Positions 51,700 to 64,000 of a stretch of 64,000 nt of DNA are shown here, piece by piece. Made by a program: the position numbers and the translations under genes. How positions within the stretch are numbered: position 1 is the first letter of the stretch; every line of letters begins with the position of its first letter. The notes below the pieces were generated by a model. The model was not told where the DNA came from and ran no database searches. It saw only the letters and a list, made by a program, of their open reading frames with translations. The DNA comes from Coenobita brevimanus (taxonomy: Eukaryota; Arthropoda; Malacostraca; Decapoda; Coenobitidae), in the NCBI GenBank assembly GCA_032717465.1, contig CM064667.1, positions 2,463,105-2,527,104 of the forward strand, written 5' to 3'.

Positions 51700-52225
51700 T
51701 AAGTGGTAGGTGGGGGCACTCACCATCCACTCACTCGATGTAGTGCTGCTGTCGGATGTCTGCCCTTTCCTCTCCTCCATTCTTCTTTTCTTCCATCCTT
51801 TTTTGTCTTACGTTCCTTCATTCTATCCTTGTCCTTCTGCCTACTGGTAACTTTACACTCCCTCTTCTGTCTTTCCTTCCTTCATTCTATCCTCTTCCTT
51901 CTGCCTGTGGGTGACTCTGCACTGAGTGACAAGCCAAATGATTTCCTGTACACCACAAAACCGTTTACTATGCTGGGTGGTAACCATATAACCAAATTTT
52001 GGCACCTGGTGGTTTAGTGGGTAATTATTGCGCTCCAGTCGGATTGAACCGGTGAAGGTTTATATCCAAGGGGTGGCTGGGGTTGATTGCTCATGTAATG
52101 CCACTCAGGGATGAGTGAGGCTGGTCACTCTCATCCTAAATGTTGGGACCAACTGCCTAGCCCCGAGCTCCTACGCTCCTCATGGGGCAATGTAAGATTG
52201 GATAATAGATAGATAGATATAGTTA
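51700..52225 (+). mobile_element. tRNA-related SINE ('SINE2'), fullest plus copy
   Basis: About 525 bp. 'gtaggtgggggcactcacca' start; a pyrimidine-rich tract (51760-51900) with duplicated 'tccttcattctatcct' text; 'gactctgcactgagtgacaa'; a tRNA-like part 'cacctggtggtttagtgggt' with 'ggtttatatccaagg'; 'ccactcagggatgagtgagg'; a short (gata) tail. Minus copies lie at 16985 and 31815, and a fragment at 53521. Confidence 0.72.
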
Positions 52226-52758
52226 ATAAATTGTGCTCTGAAATTAATTTCAGACTACCTGTGTAATTTCTCAGTAGATTTTTGAGATGGCAACAATATC
52301 AAGATTTTGTGTGTTAGCTCAGTGCTGTAGTTATCACATTTGAGGGGAATCCCATAAGCTTCTGCCCCAGTCTAGTTGACTAATATGTGTGTTGCTGTCT
52401 TGGCACTGGAAAGGAATTAAATTTTTTTTTTTTTTTTTTTTTTTTTGGGGGGGGATACTTCCTGAAGTGTATCATATGCAGTTCAAATGTATACTGTAGT
52501 TGATTCATGTAGCAGTTACAGTGGTTGCTAACATAATGAAAGCCTCAGTACTTTACCGGGTACAGTAATACTTTTTCCCCATATTTGAGACTAAATATGT
52601 GTATAAGAAGATTATGTATACAATATTATACTACAAGGCAGAAATTACAAATATCAGAGTTAGATAAATGGTTAAATTTGTATTTTTCACCAGCTTTAGA
52701 GTTCCCTTACACTGTAATTACAGGAAGGGTAAAAAGAGTACATAAATTTTTATTTAGT
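52226..52758. other. Spacer, nothing recognised
   Basis: Contains a T run of ~25 followed by eight G (52421-52453), possibly a decayed minus-strand poly(A) tail. No gene signal. Confidence 0.4.
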
Positions 52759-52822
52759 ACAAGTCTGCGGTCACCCTTTGCGGGATTAGGGCATCGGGCT
52801 ATAGATAGATAGATAGATAGAC
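52759..52822 (+). mobile_element. RTE-like LINE tail only, plus strand
   Basis: 'gtctgcggtcaccctttgcg', 'ggattagggcatcgggctat' then (agat)n to 52822: the last ~60 bp of the GATA-tailed LINE. It is comparable to 556-614. Confidence 0.75.
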
Positions 52823-53520
52823 AAGTAAATTAGTGAAGGTAAAGTTAGGTAAAGTTACCATTGGTTAGTTAGGATCAAACAGTTTTGAGCAGAGGTGTTT
52901 TGACTTTGTTCAAAATTTATTGATGAAACAATGCAAATTATGTCATGATTAAAAAAAAAAAAAAAAAACATGAGGCACCTTTATCCCAAGAGATTTTCTT
53001 ACCTGTAAATAGGTGCAGGCCTCAAGAAATGGCCTGTACCATGCACATGTAATGCAAAAAAATAATTAGATCAAAATGAGTGGTATTGTAATGGAGTAGA
53101 TGGTGCTGGAAAGGCAGGGAATATTGGCGTGGGTGGAAGGGTTATATAAAAGCATAAAGGAGCTGGTAAGCAGTGCCTGTGACAAAAAAGGAAATAATGA
53201 GATAAATATTTAGTGATGGAGAGCAACATCAAGAATGTGAATAGTTTAGGAGAAAGCTAGGAAGACAGAACTGTAAGCAGTTTGAAAATGGATAAGACAG
53301 AATTGGATGAAAGCACTGTAGAGGTGGAATTGCTTCTGGGAAAAGAGGTAAGATTTAGCTGGCAGACTGGGATAGAAAAAGAAAAACTGTACTGTATCAA
53401 GTAAAAGTCACTGCACACTATTTGAAGGGAAAGGAAATAAGGAAGTGAATACCAGAGGAGTATAATTACTGAGCCAAAATAGAAATTGACTGATTATAGC
53501 TGGACAGGTAATGTGGCAAT
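52823..53520. other. Spacer, nothing recognised
   Basis: A run of A at 52950-52968 and purine-rich text. No open frame with a motif. Confidence 0.4.
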
Positions 53521-53622
53521 AGTATCCATCCATCCATCCATCCATCATCCAATCGTACATTGCCCCATGAGGAACGTAGGAGCCCGTTCTAGGCAAGTTG
53601 GTCCTGACACTTAGGGAAAAAA
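53521..53622 (-). mobile_element. SINE2 3' fragment, minus strand
   Basis: (atcc)n at 53523-53546, then 'ttgccccatgaggaacgtag' and 'ggcaagttggtcctgacact'. This is the first ~100 bp of the minus copy at 16997; the rest is truncated. Confidence 0.65.
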
Positions 53623-53885
53623 CTATAGGCAAAAATGTAAGAACTGAATGAACAACTGTTACAGTACGCACATCTGATAACCTATGTTTTCCAGCATGGT
53701 TTGCTGGTCATGGCTGGATGACAGGTGTGGAAAGAATAGCTGGGAAAAAAAGTGAATATTTGTGCCTCTCCCATGTGTTGGTGCTGCAAAGAATGTCACC
53801 ATTCAACTAACTTGGACAGAAGCAACGCAGCCTGCATGATAAAAATAAATACTGTATGTAATACCTATGTATTTGCATCTTGCAG

Positions 53886-54094
53886 TATAAATTTAGGGAC
53901 AAAATTAGGAACATAATTATGATGTACTGCTACATGAGTAGAGGTGCACATAATCTGATTATACAGCAGTATATACTGCATTTCATCAAGTCTGGCACCA
54001 TATCAGTGATGTCAACACTTGTAGCGTTGATGGAGGTCCTCAGTATTGGATATACTTTACTATTTTGTATTGCCGTTATGTATTGGTTCTCAAG
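53886..54094 (+). other. Exon-like segment encoding a possible membrane-protein piece
   Basis: Lies between acceptor 'tgcatcttgcag' and donor gtaata. It reads 'YKFRDKIRNIIMMYCYMSRG', 'AHNLIIQQYILHFIK' and a hydrophobic run 'LVALMEVLSIGYTLLFCIAV'. The 209-bp frame is open throughout. It is neither repetitive nor transposon-like. The end phase (2) does not connect to the long frame at 54423. I do not recognise the family. Confidence 0.3.
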
Positions 54095-54422
54095 GTAATA
54101 CACAGAGGTTCACCTCGTACAGAGGATTTACATCAACACTACAGGTGTTGATGACATTGCTGATGGTGGCAGACTCAGTGAAATGGAGTATAGTGCCTGG
54201 CTGGTGAGCTGGCAGAAAACATACCATGGAAGTCTATGAAGTAGGCAATAATTCATTCACTTTGCTCCTATAAATTCAAATTATGGTATCAAGATAAGTA
54301 TTTAATGCAAAGAATGAGATAGGAGGATAAATTATAATTCTTGTTCAGCCTATACAGTATACTGTATCTTGCCCATAAATGCATCCTCTTTATACATTCT
54401 ACCTTTTTTTTACCAATTCCAG

Positions 54423-54638
54423 GACATAAATACAAATATCCTACATAAAAGTAAAAGTTTAGAATGGGTTTGCGAAGTGTCTGGTTTATTAAACAGAAGA
54501 AACATTCAAAATTGCTCGCTGTCAGCGCTTATGCAGCACATTAACGTCCAGTCAAGCAACTGTCGTGACATTCACGTGCCTGAGCTGACTTTTGCCAAGA
54601 CTGACGATCCAGATTTTTTTTATAGTAAGGATGACTGA
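54423..54638 (+). CDS. Putative terminal exon, unknown protein
   Basis: After a strong pyrimidine tract and acceptor 'tttttttaccaattccag', a 71-codon frame runs to TGA at 54636-54638. It reads 'DINTNILHKSKSLEWVCEVS', 'GLLNRRNIQNCSLSALMQHI' and, near the end, 'AKTDDPDFFYSKDD'. The acidic end and lack of repeats look like a real C-terminus. It begins in phase 0, matching the phase in which the zinc-finger exon at 31229-31326 ends on the same strand; a splice between them would span the whole insertion nest. Family not recognised. Confidence 0.4.
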   Translation, partial: DINTNILHKSKSLEWVCEVSGLLNRRNIQNCSLSALMQHINVQSSNCRDIHVPELTFAKTDDPDFFYSKDD

Positions 54639-54639
54639 C

Positions 54640-54892
54640 GCTCAGGAACGTCTGATGACTGAACGTCACTGCTGGACCGCCTGAACTCTTGGGTTTTACA
54701 GTACGACCCTAAGTGTGGCTGGTTAGGCCTGTGAGGTGGAGTCGGGATTCCGGAGGCTGAGTGCTGAGTCAATGAGAGTGTGTTTGTATAATTAGGCATA
54801 CTGTGGATTAGTTCTCCTTCTGTCATTTTTGTTCTTGCTTTTTGGCTGTACAGTACTTGGATTTGTAAAAGAGGTTGAGATGATGATAATAC
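54640..54892 (+). mobile_element. Degenerate LINE 3' UTR (GAT-tailed family)
   Basis: 'ggcctgtgaggtggagtcgg', 'gattccggaggctgagtgct' and 'gagatgatgataat' match the 3' UTR of the second RTE-like family at 14050 and 30700. It is strongly diverged. Confidence 0.5.
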
Positions 54893-55135
54893 ATCCATCT
54901 ATCTGTCTATCTATCCATGGTCACATGTCTTAATCCTACAAGTGGCCACAAGCAAATCACCTCCATGTCATCCAGGCCTCTGACATCAGTCTGCCCTCTC
55001 TCCAAATCACACAACCCTTTCTCTCATACTCATATACCACTCACCCCTTTCCTCATCTCATCAGTTTCCCCATCCCCACCTTTCTCACATACTCTCCTAC
55101 TCAGTCTCTCATTCCCCAGTCTCTCTACATAGTAA
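54893..55135 (-). mobile_element. RTE-like LINE C-terminal fragment, minus strand
   Basis: (tatc)-type tail at 54896-54915, then the complement of the '...CGHPxRD' end ('acatgtcttaatcctacaag'), running to 'ctcattccccagtctctcta'. A highly diverged copy of the sequence at 36470-36720. Confidence 0.6.
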
Positions 55136-55344
55136 GTGAAAATAAGTGAGCCTAATGATATACACTGTGTGTTTTCTGGTGTAGACTGGTGAAGATGAGC
55201 AGCACAAGAGGAAGTGTGGTGAGGGGCGTCAACCCGCAGTGGTGGTGGTGGTGGTGGTGACAGCACAGGCAGCAACAAAATCTCCACAAGGGTTAAGGTA
55301 CACCAGGATAGGCATTCTAAGGATTTATCTATCTTTCTGGTTGT
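55136..55344. other. Spacer
   Basis: A (ggt)n run at 55238-55259. Nothing else recognised. Confidence 0.35.
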
Positions 55345-55690
55345 CTGTCTGTCCATCTATCTATCTATTGCCAGACAGCTTAATCCCATAAGGGGTGGTC
55401 ACAAATGGATCGTGTCCACATCGCCCTATCCTCTGCCATTTGTCTGCCCTCCCTCCAACTCACATCCCACACTCATATATCTCTACGCTCCATCCCTCCA
55501 TCTCATCCTTGGTCTCCCCCTCCTCCTCTCGTCCTCCACCTCTTCTCCTCCACCTCACACACTCCTCTTTCCTGTATCACCGCTCTGTCTTTCCATCTCG
55601 TCCTTGATCTCATTCTTCTCTGCCCCTCCAGCTCACATCTCCATCCCTCATATATCTCTCCACTCCTCATCTGATTGTCATTGTAGTAGT
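55345..55690 (-). mobile_element. RTE-like LINE C-terminal fragment, minus strand
   Basis: (tatc)n at 55351-55370, 'attgccagacagcttaatcc', 'cataaggggtggtcacaaat'. Pyrimidine-rich complement of the RGRGRPRMRWRD region then follows, partly duplicated internally ('ccatctcatccttggtctcc' and 'ccatctcgtccttgatctca'). Confidence 0.65.
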
Positions 55691-55999
55691 GATTTATTTT
55701 GCACATTACACCCTGATATTCTGTTGTATATTTCTCAAATAATGCTACTCAAGGGTGAGCTAGGCTGGTCACCTTTTACTTTAAGTTCAGTTCCCAGCAT
55801 ACAGTAGGGATTTTGAGTCAACACAAGTAATAATGATAGTGTTTTTGTTTGTTTGTTTGTTTTTCGTGTGTGGAGGTTGGAGCAGATCCCCGTAACACAC
55901 AAGGCCAATAGGAAGGGTGAGAAGGTGTCATTATTTTGCATCATCTCACTTCATTATTCTTGATTCTATATTCTTTTCACTCTAACTTGTCCTAAAATT
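55691..55999. other. Spacer
   Basis: A (tttg)n run at 55845-55862. No gene recognised. Confidence 0.4.
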
Positions 56000-58940
<2,941 letters not shown>

Positions 58941-59118
58941 TCTTACCTAATTGTACCTAATTGTATCTTTACAGGAATGAGTCAAGCTCGTACTGTCCCG
59001 TGTCTTAAACCATATTTATCGTACATATCCTTAAATTTGTGAATTGTTTTGGCACACACTATTTCATTCGGTAGTGCATTCCATTGATCAATTGCTCTGT
59101 TTGGGAAACTGAATTTCC

Positions 59119-60547
59119 TTACGTCTTTATCACCTCTCTTCTTATGCAGTTTTTGCAGTGTCCTCTTGCTGATGCTTCTTCATATGTTAAGTAATCATTT
59201 ATGTCTATTTTCTCCTTCCCTGATGTGCACCTATATAGCATTATCATGTCACCTCTTTTCCTTCTCTCGTGTTGTGTTGGTAGATTCAGTTTATTTAGTC
59301 TTTCTTCGTAGCTTAGGTCCCTTAAGCTTGGTACCGATCTTGTAGCGGCCCTTTGAACTTTTTCAATCTTGTCTATGTGTTTTTTGAGATGAGGACTCCA
59401 GACTACTGATGCATACTCCAGGGTTGGTCTAATGAATGATGTTATAATCCTTCTTAGCATGTCTTCATTTATGTATGTGAATGCTATTCTCATGTTTGCA
59501 AGCAGTGTATACATGTTCCGTGCCTTCTCACTGATGTGGTCAGCCGGAGATAGTTTGTTATTGATAATCACACCTAGGTCCTTCTCTCTTTCTGATGTGT
59601 GTAGAGTTTTATTTCCTAACGTATAATCCCAATCAGGTCTTTTTCCACTTTTACCAGACTTGATTACATGACACTTGTCCACATTGAATTCCATTTGCCA
59701 TGTATTACTCTATTCATGAAGTTTATTTAATTCTCCTTGTAGCTTTTTACAAGTCTGTATTAGTAATTCTCCTTTGTATTTTTACATCATTTGCAAACAT
59801 ACTCAGATAGCTTTTATTTCCAGTGTTACTGTTTATATCATTTATATACCCTAAAAACATGATTGGTGCCAGCACTGAACCCTGTGGTACTCCACTAGTC
59901 ACTTCTTTCCATGATGAGTTGTTTCCACTTAGTACTGTTCTCATTTCTCTTTTTATGAGAAAATTTTGCATCCAACAAAACAGTTTGCCTCGAATTCCTC
60001 CTTGATGGTACAGTTTCCATAAAAGTCTTTGGTGTGGTACTGTGTCAAAAGCTTTCTTGAAATCTAAATAGATACTGTCCACCCATCCTTCTCTTTCCTG
60101 TATTGTGTTTGTTACTCTGTCATAGTAGCTCAACAGATTAGTAACACATGATTTTCCTTTTCTGAAACCAAACTGTCTTTCTGTTAGCATACTGTGTTCT
60201 TGTAGATGATTTACCCAAGTTTTTCTTATAAGCTTTTGTAATACCTTGCTTACAACATTGGTCAGTGATACTGGTCGGTAGTTGAGTGGATTTTGTCTAT
60301 TTCCTTTCTTGAATAAGGGGACAATATTTGCTCTCTTCCAAATATCAGGTAGTTTACATTGACTCAAGGATTTCTTGAAAATTAAAAATAATGGTTTACT
60401 TAACTCCTTTGCACATTCTCGTAGTACCCAACATGAAATTTCATCAGGACCACTTGCTTTTCCTCTGTCTAATTTACTTAACTTCTCCTGTATTACTTTT
60501 TCTGATATTTGTATATCTGGTAGTATGTGTGGACATGCATGTTCCAC
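59119..60547 (-). pseudogene. CR1/L2-like reverse transcriptase with altered active site
   Basis: Frame 60547-59747 holds 'KASGPDEISCWVLREC', 'IVPLFKKGNRQNPLNYRPVS', 'QFGFRKGKSCVTNLLSY', 'IYLDFKKAFDTVPHQRLLWK', 'TSGVPQGSVLAPIMFL'. The catalytic box reads SMFANDVKIQ where the family has F-A-D-D. The frame breaks at ~59740 and the thumb continues in 59694-59119 ('DLGVIINNKLSPADHISEKA', 'FIRPTLEYASVVWSPHLKKH'). The D-to-N change plus the break mean no active RT. Confidence 0.82.
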
Positions 60548-60847
60548 ATAGTCCCTCTCAAAAATTTTTTCTTCTGTAACAACTAATTGGAAATTCTTAT
60601 TTAGCGCTTCACAAATATCTTTCTCTTGTGTATAAGTGATTCCTTCGTCCTTAACGGATTGTATTATATCGTTTACTTTGGTTTTGCTTCTGATGTAGCT
60701 GTAAAATAGCTTTGATTGATCACTACTTTTATTTATTATATCCTCCTCAAACTGTTTTTGGGCTTCTCTCCTTATTCTTGTATAATCGTTTCTTGCCTGT
60801 TTGTAATTATTATACGCCCTTTCACTGTTGTGTCTTCTGTATCTATT

Positions 60848-61973
60848 TCACAACAAATCTCTTCTTTCTTTTGATTTTTTACATTCTGTATTGAACCATT
60901 TCTGTATTTTCTTATCTGTTTCTTTGTGCTGTGGGATGTACTTCTGGACTCCTATTTCATAAAATTCACAGAATTTTTTATATACAGCATTTAAATCTTG
61001 TCCTCTAAGCTCATTTTCCCAATCAACTTCAAAGAAATACTTCTTTAGGTCTTGATAATTTCCCTTTTTATAGTTTAGGCTCTTTTTGTAACTATCATTG
61101 CTGTTAACTATGTCACATGCTATCCTGAAGTTGCAATTTAGTACTGCATGATTGCTTTTGCCGAGTGGAGGGTGATATATTAAACTGTCAATATCATTTT
61201 CTTGCCTAGTAAATATTAGATCTAGTATTGAAGGTACATCGAGTCCTCTTTTTCTGGTGGTTTCCCTCACATGTTGCGTTAGGAAAAACTCTTGCACGAG
61301 ATCCAGGAGCTTTTGGTCCCAACAGCTTTCTTGGCTAATTATATCTAGAGTATTCCAATTTATATTTGTATTAAAATCTCCAGTTAGTATAATTCTTTCC
61401 GATTTCTCTTCCATTTTATGTAGTAACGATCTTAAACTTTGAATTGTACTCTCTGCCAGGTCCTCATATTCGTCTCTTTCCCATGTGTTTGATCTGGGTG
61501 GCATGTACAAATTGGCTACAGTTACTTTCCCCTCAGATGTGTTGATCTCTACTGCAATCAGTTCTACTTGTGATGGTATATCTAGTTTTATTTCATTGAC
61601 TTTTAGATTTTTCTTAGTTAATATTGTAATTCCTCCTTCCTTTTTTAAATTTGTGTCTCTTCTCCATATATTTTATTCCTCTAAGTTTAGTATGTCATTG
61701 GATATCCTTGGTATTAATTTTGTTTCAGTTAGGCATATTATATATGGTTCATTTTCTCTGACAATCATTCATCTCTAGTAATTTAGATACCATTCCATCC
61801 ACATTTGAGTACATCAACTTTATCATCTTGTTTATATACTTGTCTTGACATGGTTCTACTATCTTCCTCCTTTTTATTCCCTCCTGTTTGTGTACCACTT
61901 TCGTACCTGCAATCCTATTACTTTGTAAAAAAAAAAAAAAATGTGTTCTTCTCCTCTTCTGATCTTCCCTCAT
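60848..61973 (-). pseudogene. CR1/L2-like AP endonuclease domain, broken
   Basis: N-terminal start at about 61800 ('KLMYSNVDGMVSKLLEM', the usual N-containing first block). After breaks comes 61510-60848 with 'RIILTGDFNTNINWNTLD' (catalytic GDFN), 'DVPSILDLIFTRQEND' and 'PLGKSNHAVLNCNF' in place of the SDH motif (N for D). A linker ends 'IQKWFNTECKKSKERRDLL'. The endonuclease would nick the target to start reverse transcription. Confidence 0.78.
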
Positions 61974-62173
61974 TTTTTGTTTTTGCTTCCTCCCTCTTCT
62001 CTTTCAGTAATTCCAGTTACACTTGTGTTAGGCATCTTTTTATCCATACATTTTTGAACTCCTCTTTTTCCATAAGAGCCTTTGCATTTTTTTAGTATAT
62101 CCTCCACAGTGTTTACACTCTGGAAAGTCACCTTTAGAGGTCTTGTCTTGCTTCTCTCGTATTTCCCTAACCT

Positions 62174-62892
62174 TTAATGTTCCTCTATATCTTTACTACA
62201 GATTTCCTCTGTTACTTCTTTCAGTAAGCTCATTACATTTGCCATCTCCTTTTTGTCTCTTGTGATCTTGTTTTTTACTTCTTCCTCTTGTATACCAGTG
62301 ATTACTATAGATTTGTTGATATCTACTGAGTCTCTGACTAACTTTGGATTGTTCTGGATTATTCTTTTCACTTCCTTTTTAATGCGTTTTTCCTCTACCC
62401 TTGTTTCTAAGTCCTTCTTTACTTTCACCATTTCAGCATACGTGGTTTCCACATCATTTTTGTAGCTTTGCACAGCTTCATTCACCTGTGTTATCTTCTC
62501 CTCAGTATCACTGCTCTGGTCTATTAGACTGCTTACTTGCCTAATTGTCTCTGTATCATTTTTGAACTCTTCCATAATACTCTCGTGATTGACTACTGTA
62601 CTTGCCATTTCACTCATTTTCTTCCTACGTGTACTCAATTCCACTGTTAGTTCACTGATGGTTGTGTCTTTCTTGTTTATCTCCCTAGTTTTTCTACTTC
62701 TTCCTTTTGCAAGTGCATCTGCTTCTTTATTTCATCAATTTCATTTTTGAAAGCCATCCCCAGTTTGTGAACACATTCAACCAGTCTATTGTGAGTCTCC
62801 ACTTCAACCAGTTCTTGGTAGAAATCATCATCTTGCTTTCTACCTTTATCCCTTTTCTTTTCCAAATTTGCTTTACTAAAGTATGTGTCCAT
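62174..62892 (-). pseudogene. LINE ORF1, coiled-coil protein, frameshifted
   Basis: ORF1 starts with MDTYFSKANLEKKRDKGRKQ at 62892 and continues 'NRLVECVHKLGMAFKNEIDE', breaking at ~62677. The next frame, 62644-62174, has heptad-rich 'SLIDQSSDTEEKITQVNEAV' and a basic 'RIKKEVKRIIQNNPKL', then 'KSIVITGIQEEEVKNK'. The latter resembles the RNA-recognition start of LINE ORF1 proteins (x-x-I-x-G-I-x-E). The role would be RNA binding and chaperoning. Confidence 0.65.
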
Positions 62893-63071
62893 TTTGAAAT
62901 ACTAAAAGCACAGTGTACTTACTGTACATTCCCTGGGGCAGTTGTAGTCTAAACAAACCTCAGCTGACAGCGCATTCTTTCGCCACTCGGTTCTCTTTTC
63001 TGTTTGAACAAGTCTTGTTTAAACTTCTTATTTTTTTATTTTTTAAATAAAAAATCATTTAGTCTAACCTG

Positions 63072-63110
63072 GTACAGACCTTGACTCATATAAAGATACT
63101 AATTTAGGTA
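63072..63110 (+). mobile_element. Inverted scrap of the CR1/L2-like LINE 3' end
   Basis: 'ggtacagaccttgactcata', 'taaagatactaatttaggta' is, on the opposite strand, close to the LINE's own 3' terminus at 58945-58990 ('tgtatctttacaggaatgag'). It sits immediately beyond the 5' end of the LINE, so the 4.1-kb element ends in short inverted copies. It may be an older truncated copy or part of the insertion event. Confidence 0.45.
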
Positions 63111-63169
63111 ATGCCACTGGCCGTGCTGGCTCGGTATGGAGCGCTCCAGGTGAACGTCTGCACTTCTCG

Positions 63170-63173
63170 GTGT

Positions 63174-63242
<69 letters not shown>

Positions 63243-63455
63243 ATGTTGCCTGCTGAGATGTAACACCAAATTAACACTGGCAGATGTTGCTGCTCATGCA
63301 GAGGTGTGTGTGTGTGTCCATGTTGACTGCTGAGATGTAACACCAAATTAACACTGGCAGATGTTGCTACTCATGCAGAGGTGTGTGTGTGTGTCCATGT
63401 TGACTGCTGAGATGTAACACCAAATTAACACTGGCAGATGTTGCTACTCATGCAG

Positions 63456-63525
<70 letters not shown>

Positions 63526-63584
63526 ATGTTGACTGCTGAGATGTAACACCAAATTAACACTGGCAGATATTGCTACTCATGCAG

Positions 63585-63630
<46 letters not shown>

Positions 63631-63800
63631 ATGTTGACTGCTGAGATGTAACACCAAATTAACACTGGCAGATGTTGCTACTCATGCAGAGGTGTGTGTG
63701 TGTGTGTGTGTGTCCATGTTGACTGCTGAGATGTAACACCAAATTAACACTGGCAGGTGTTGCTACCCATGCAGGTGTGTGTGTGTGTGTGTGTGTGTCT
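63170..63800. repeat. Satellite array, second block, about 6 units
   Basis: Same core and (TG)n as 56000-58940, resuming after the LINE. (TG)n lengths again vary widely, and one core reads 'ccatgttgcctgct'. The array fades into (tg)n/(tctg)n at about 63800. Confidence 0.95.
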
Positions 63801-64000
63801 GTCTGTCACGAATCAAATTCGGGACATTCCCCTTTTGTGAGAAGCCACGAACTATTAGTGGAAAACTCACTGTGTATCGCTCAGTTAACCGTTTCTCTCT
63901 CCATTTCGGGGTATACTTTGCAAAACATTCGTCACTGTTTTCAAAAGTGACCGATTTAATGCACGTCACTAAGTGCTGTACTGAGTGATGCTATTGTTTC
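63801..64000. other. End of window, nothing recognised
   Basis: Short non-repetitive flank. The small frames on both strands have no motif. Confidence 0.4.

Larger units (their letters stand above)
58941..63075 (-). mobile_element. Nearly full-length CR1/L2-like LINE inserted in the satellite
   Basis: The 3' end (left) shows a tandem ten-mer, ttacctaattgtacctaattgtatc, in place of poly(A), a CR1/L2-type trait. On the minus strand come a 5' UTR (~62893-63075), ORF1 (62892 to ~62174), endonuclease (~61973-60848) and RT (60547-59119). The same satellite flanks it on both sides, so it inserted into the array and split it. Frame breaks are present in every domain. Confidence 0.85.

Overview
The window looks like intergenic and intronic DNA of an arthropod, most likely a decapod crustacean. 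That placement is inferred from the repeat types: RTE-like, Jockey-like and CR1/L2-like LINEs, pogo/Tigger, mariner, piggyBac-like and Harbinger-like transposons, tRNA-derived SINEs, an envelope-carrying Ty3/Gypsy element, and very long (TG)n blocks. There are no bacterial-type operons. Nearly every long open frame is either a transposon ORF or an artefact of low-complexity DNA. All similarity statements come from reading motifs by eye; no search was run.

Layout. 1-614: 3' end of an RTE-like LINE with a GATA tail. 1472-8683: a complete LTR element with two ~2.4-kb LTRs, GGAAT target duplications and a gag-like gene but no visible pol. Each LTR carries an 18-unit, 36-bp minisatellite. 8878-11691: a pogo/Tigger-like element split by a Jockey-like LINE. 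11.7-36 kb: decayed LINE and SINE copies surrounding a few host-like exons. Exons at 14930-15032 and 23458-23599 resemble consecutive parts of a SETD3-type SET-domain methyltransferase. A C2H2 zinc-finger exon lies at 31229-31326. 32302-35838: an RTE-like LINE (itself hit by a Jockey-like LINE) inserted in a SINE.

36078-51334 is a nest of elements whose target duplications can be read. A PIF/Harbinger-like element (TTA) contains an RTE-like LINE (17-bp duplication). That LINE contains a Jockey-like LINE, a piggyBac-like element (TTAA) and an env-bearing Ty3/Gypsy element (CACA). The Gypsy element contains a pogo-like element (TA), which carries further short repeats.

51.3-55.7 kb: SINE and LINE remnants plus two exon-like segments (53886-54094, 54423-54638). 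The second is phase-compatible with the zinc-finger exon, so the whole nest may sit in an intron. 56.0-58.94 and 63.17-63.80 kb: one satellite array, a ~65-bp core alternating with (TG)n, split by a nearly full-length minus-strand CR1/L2-like LINE (58941-~63075).

The most unusual objects are the gag-only LTR element with coding-like minisatellites in its LTRs and the readable insertion nest. I found no evidence for a new multi-gene cellular system.
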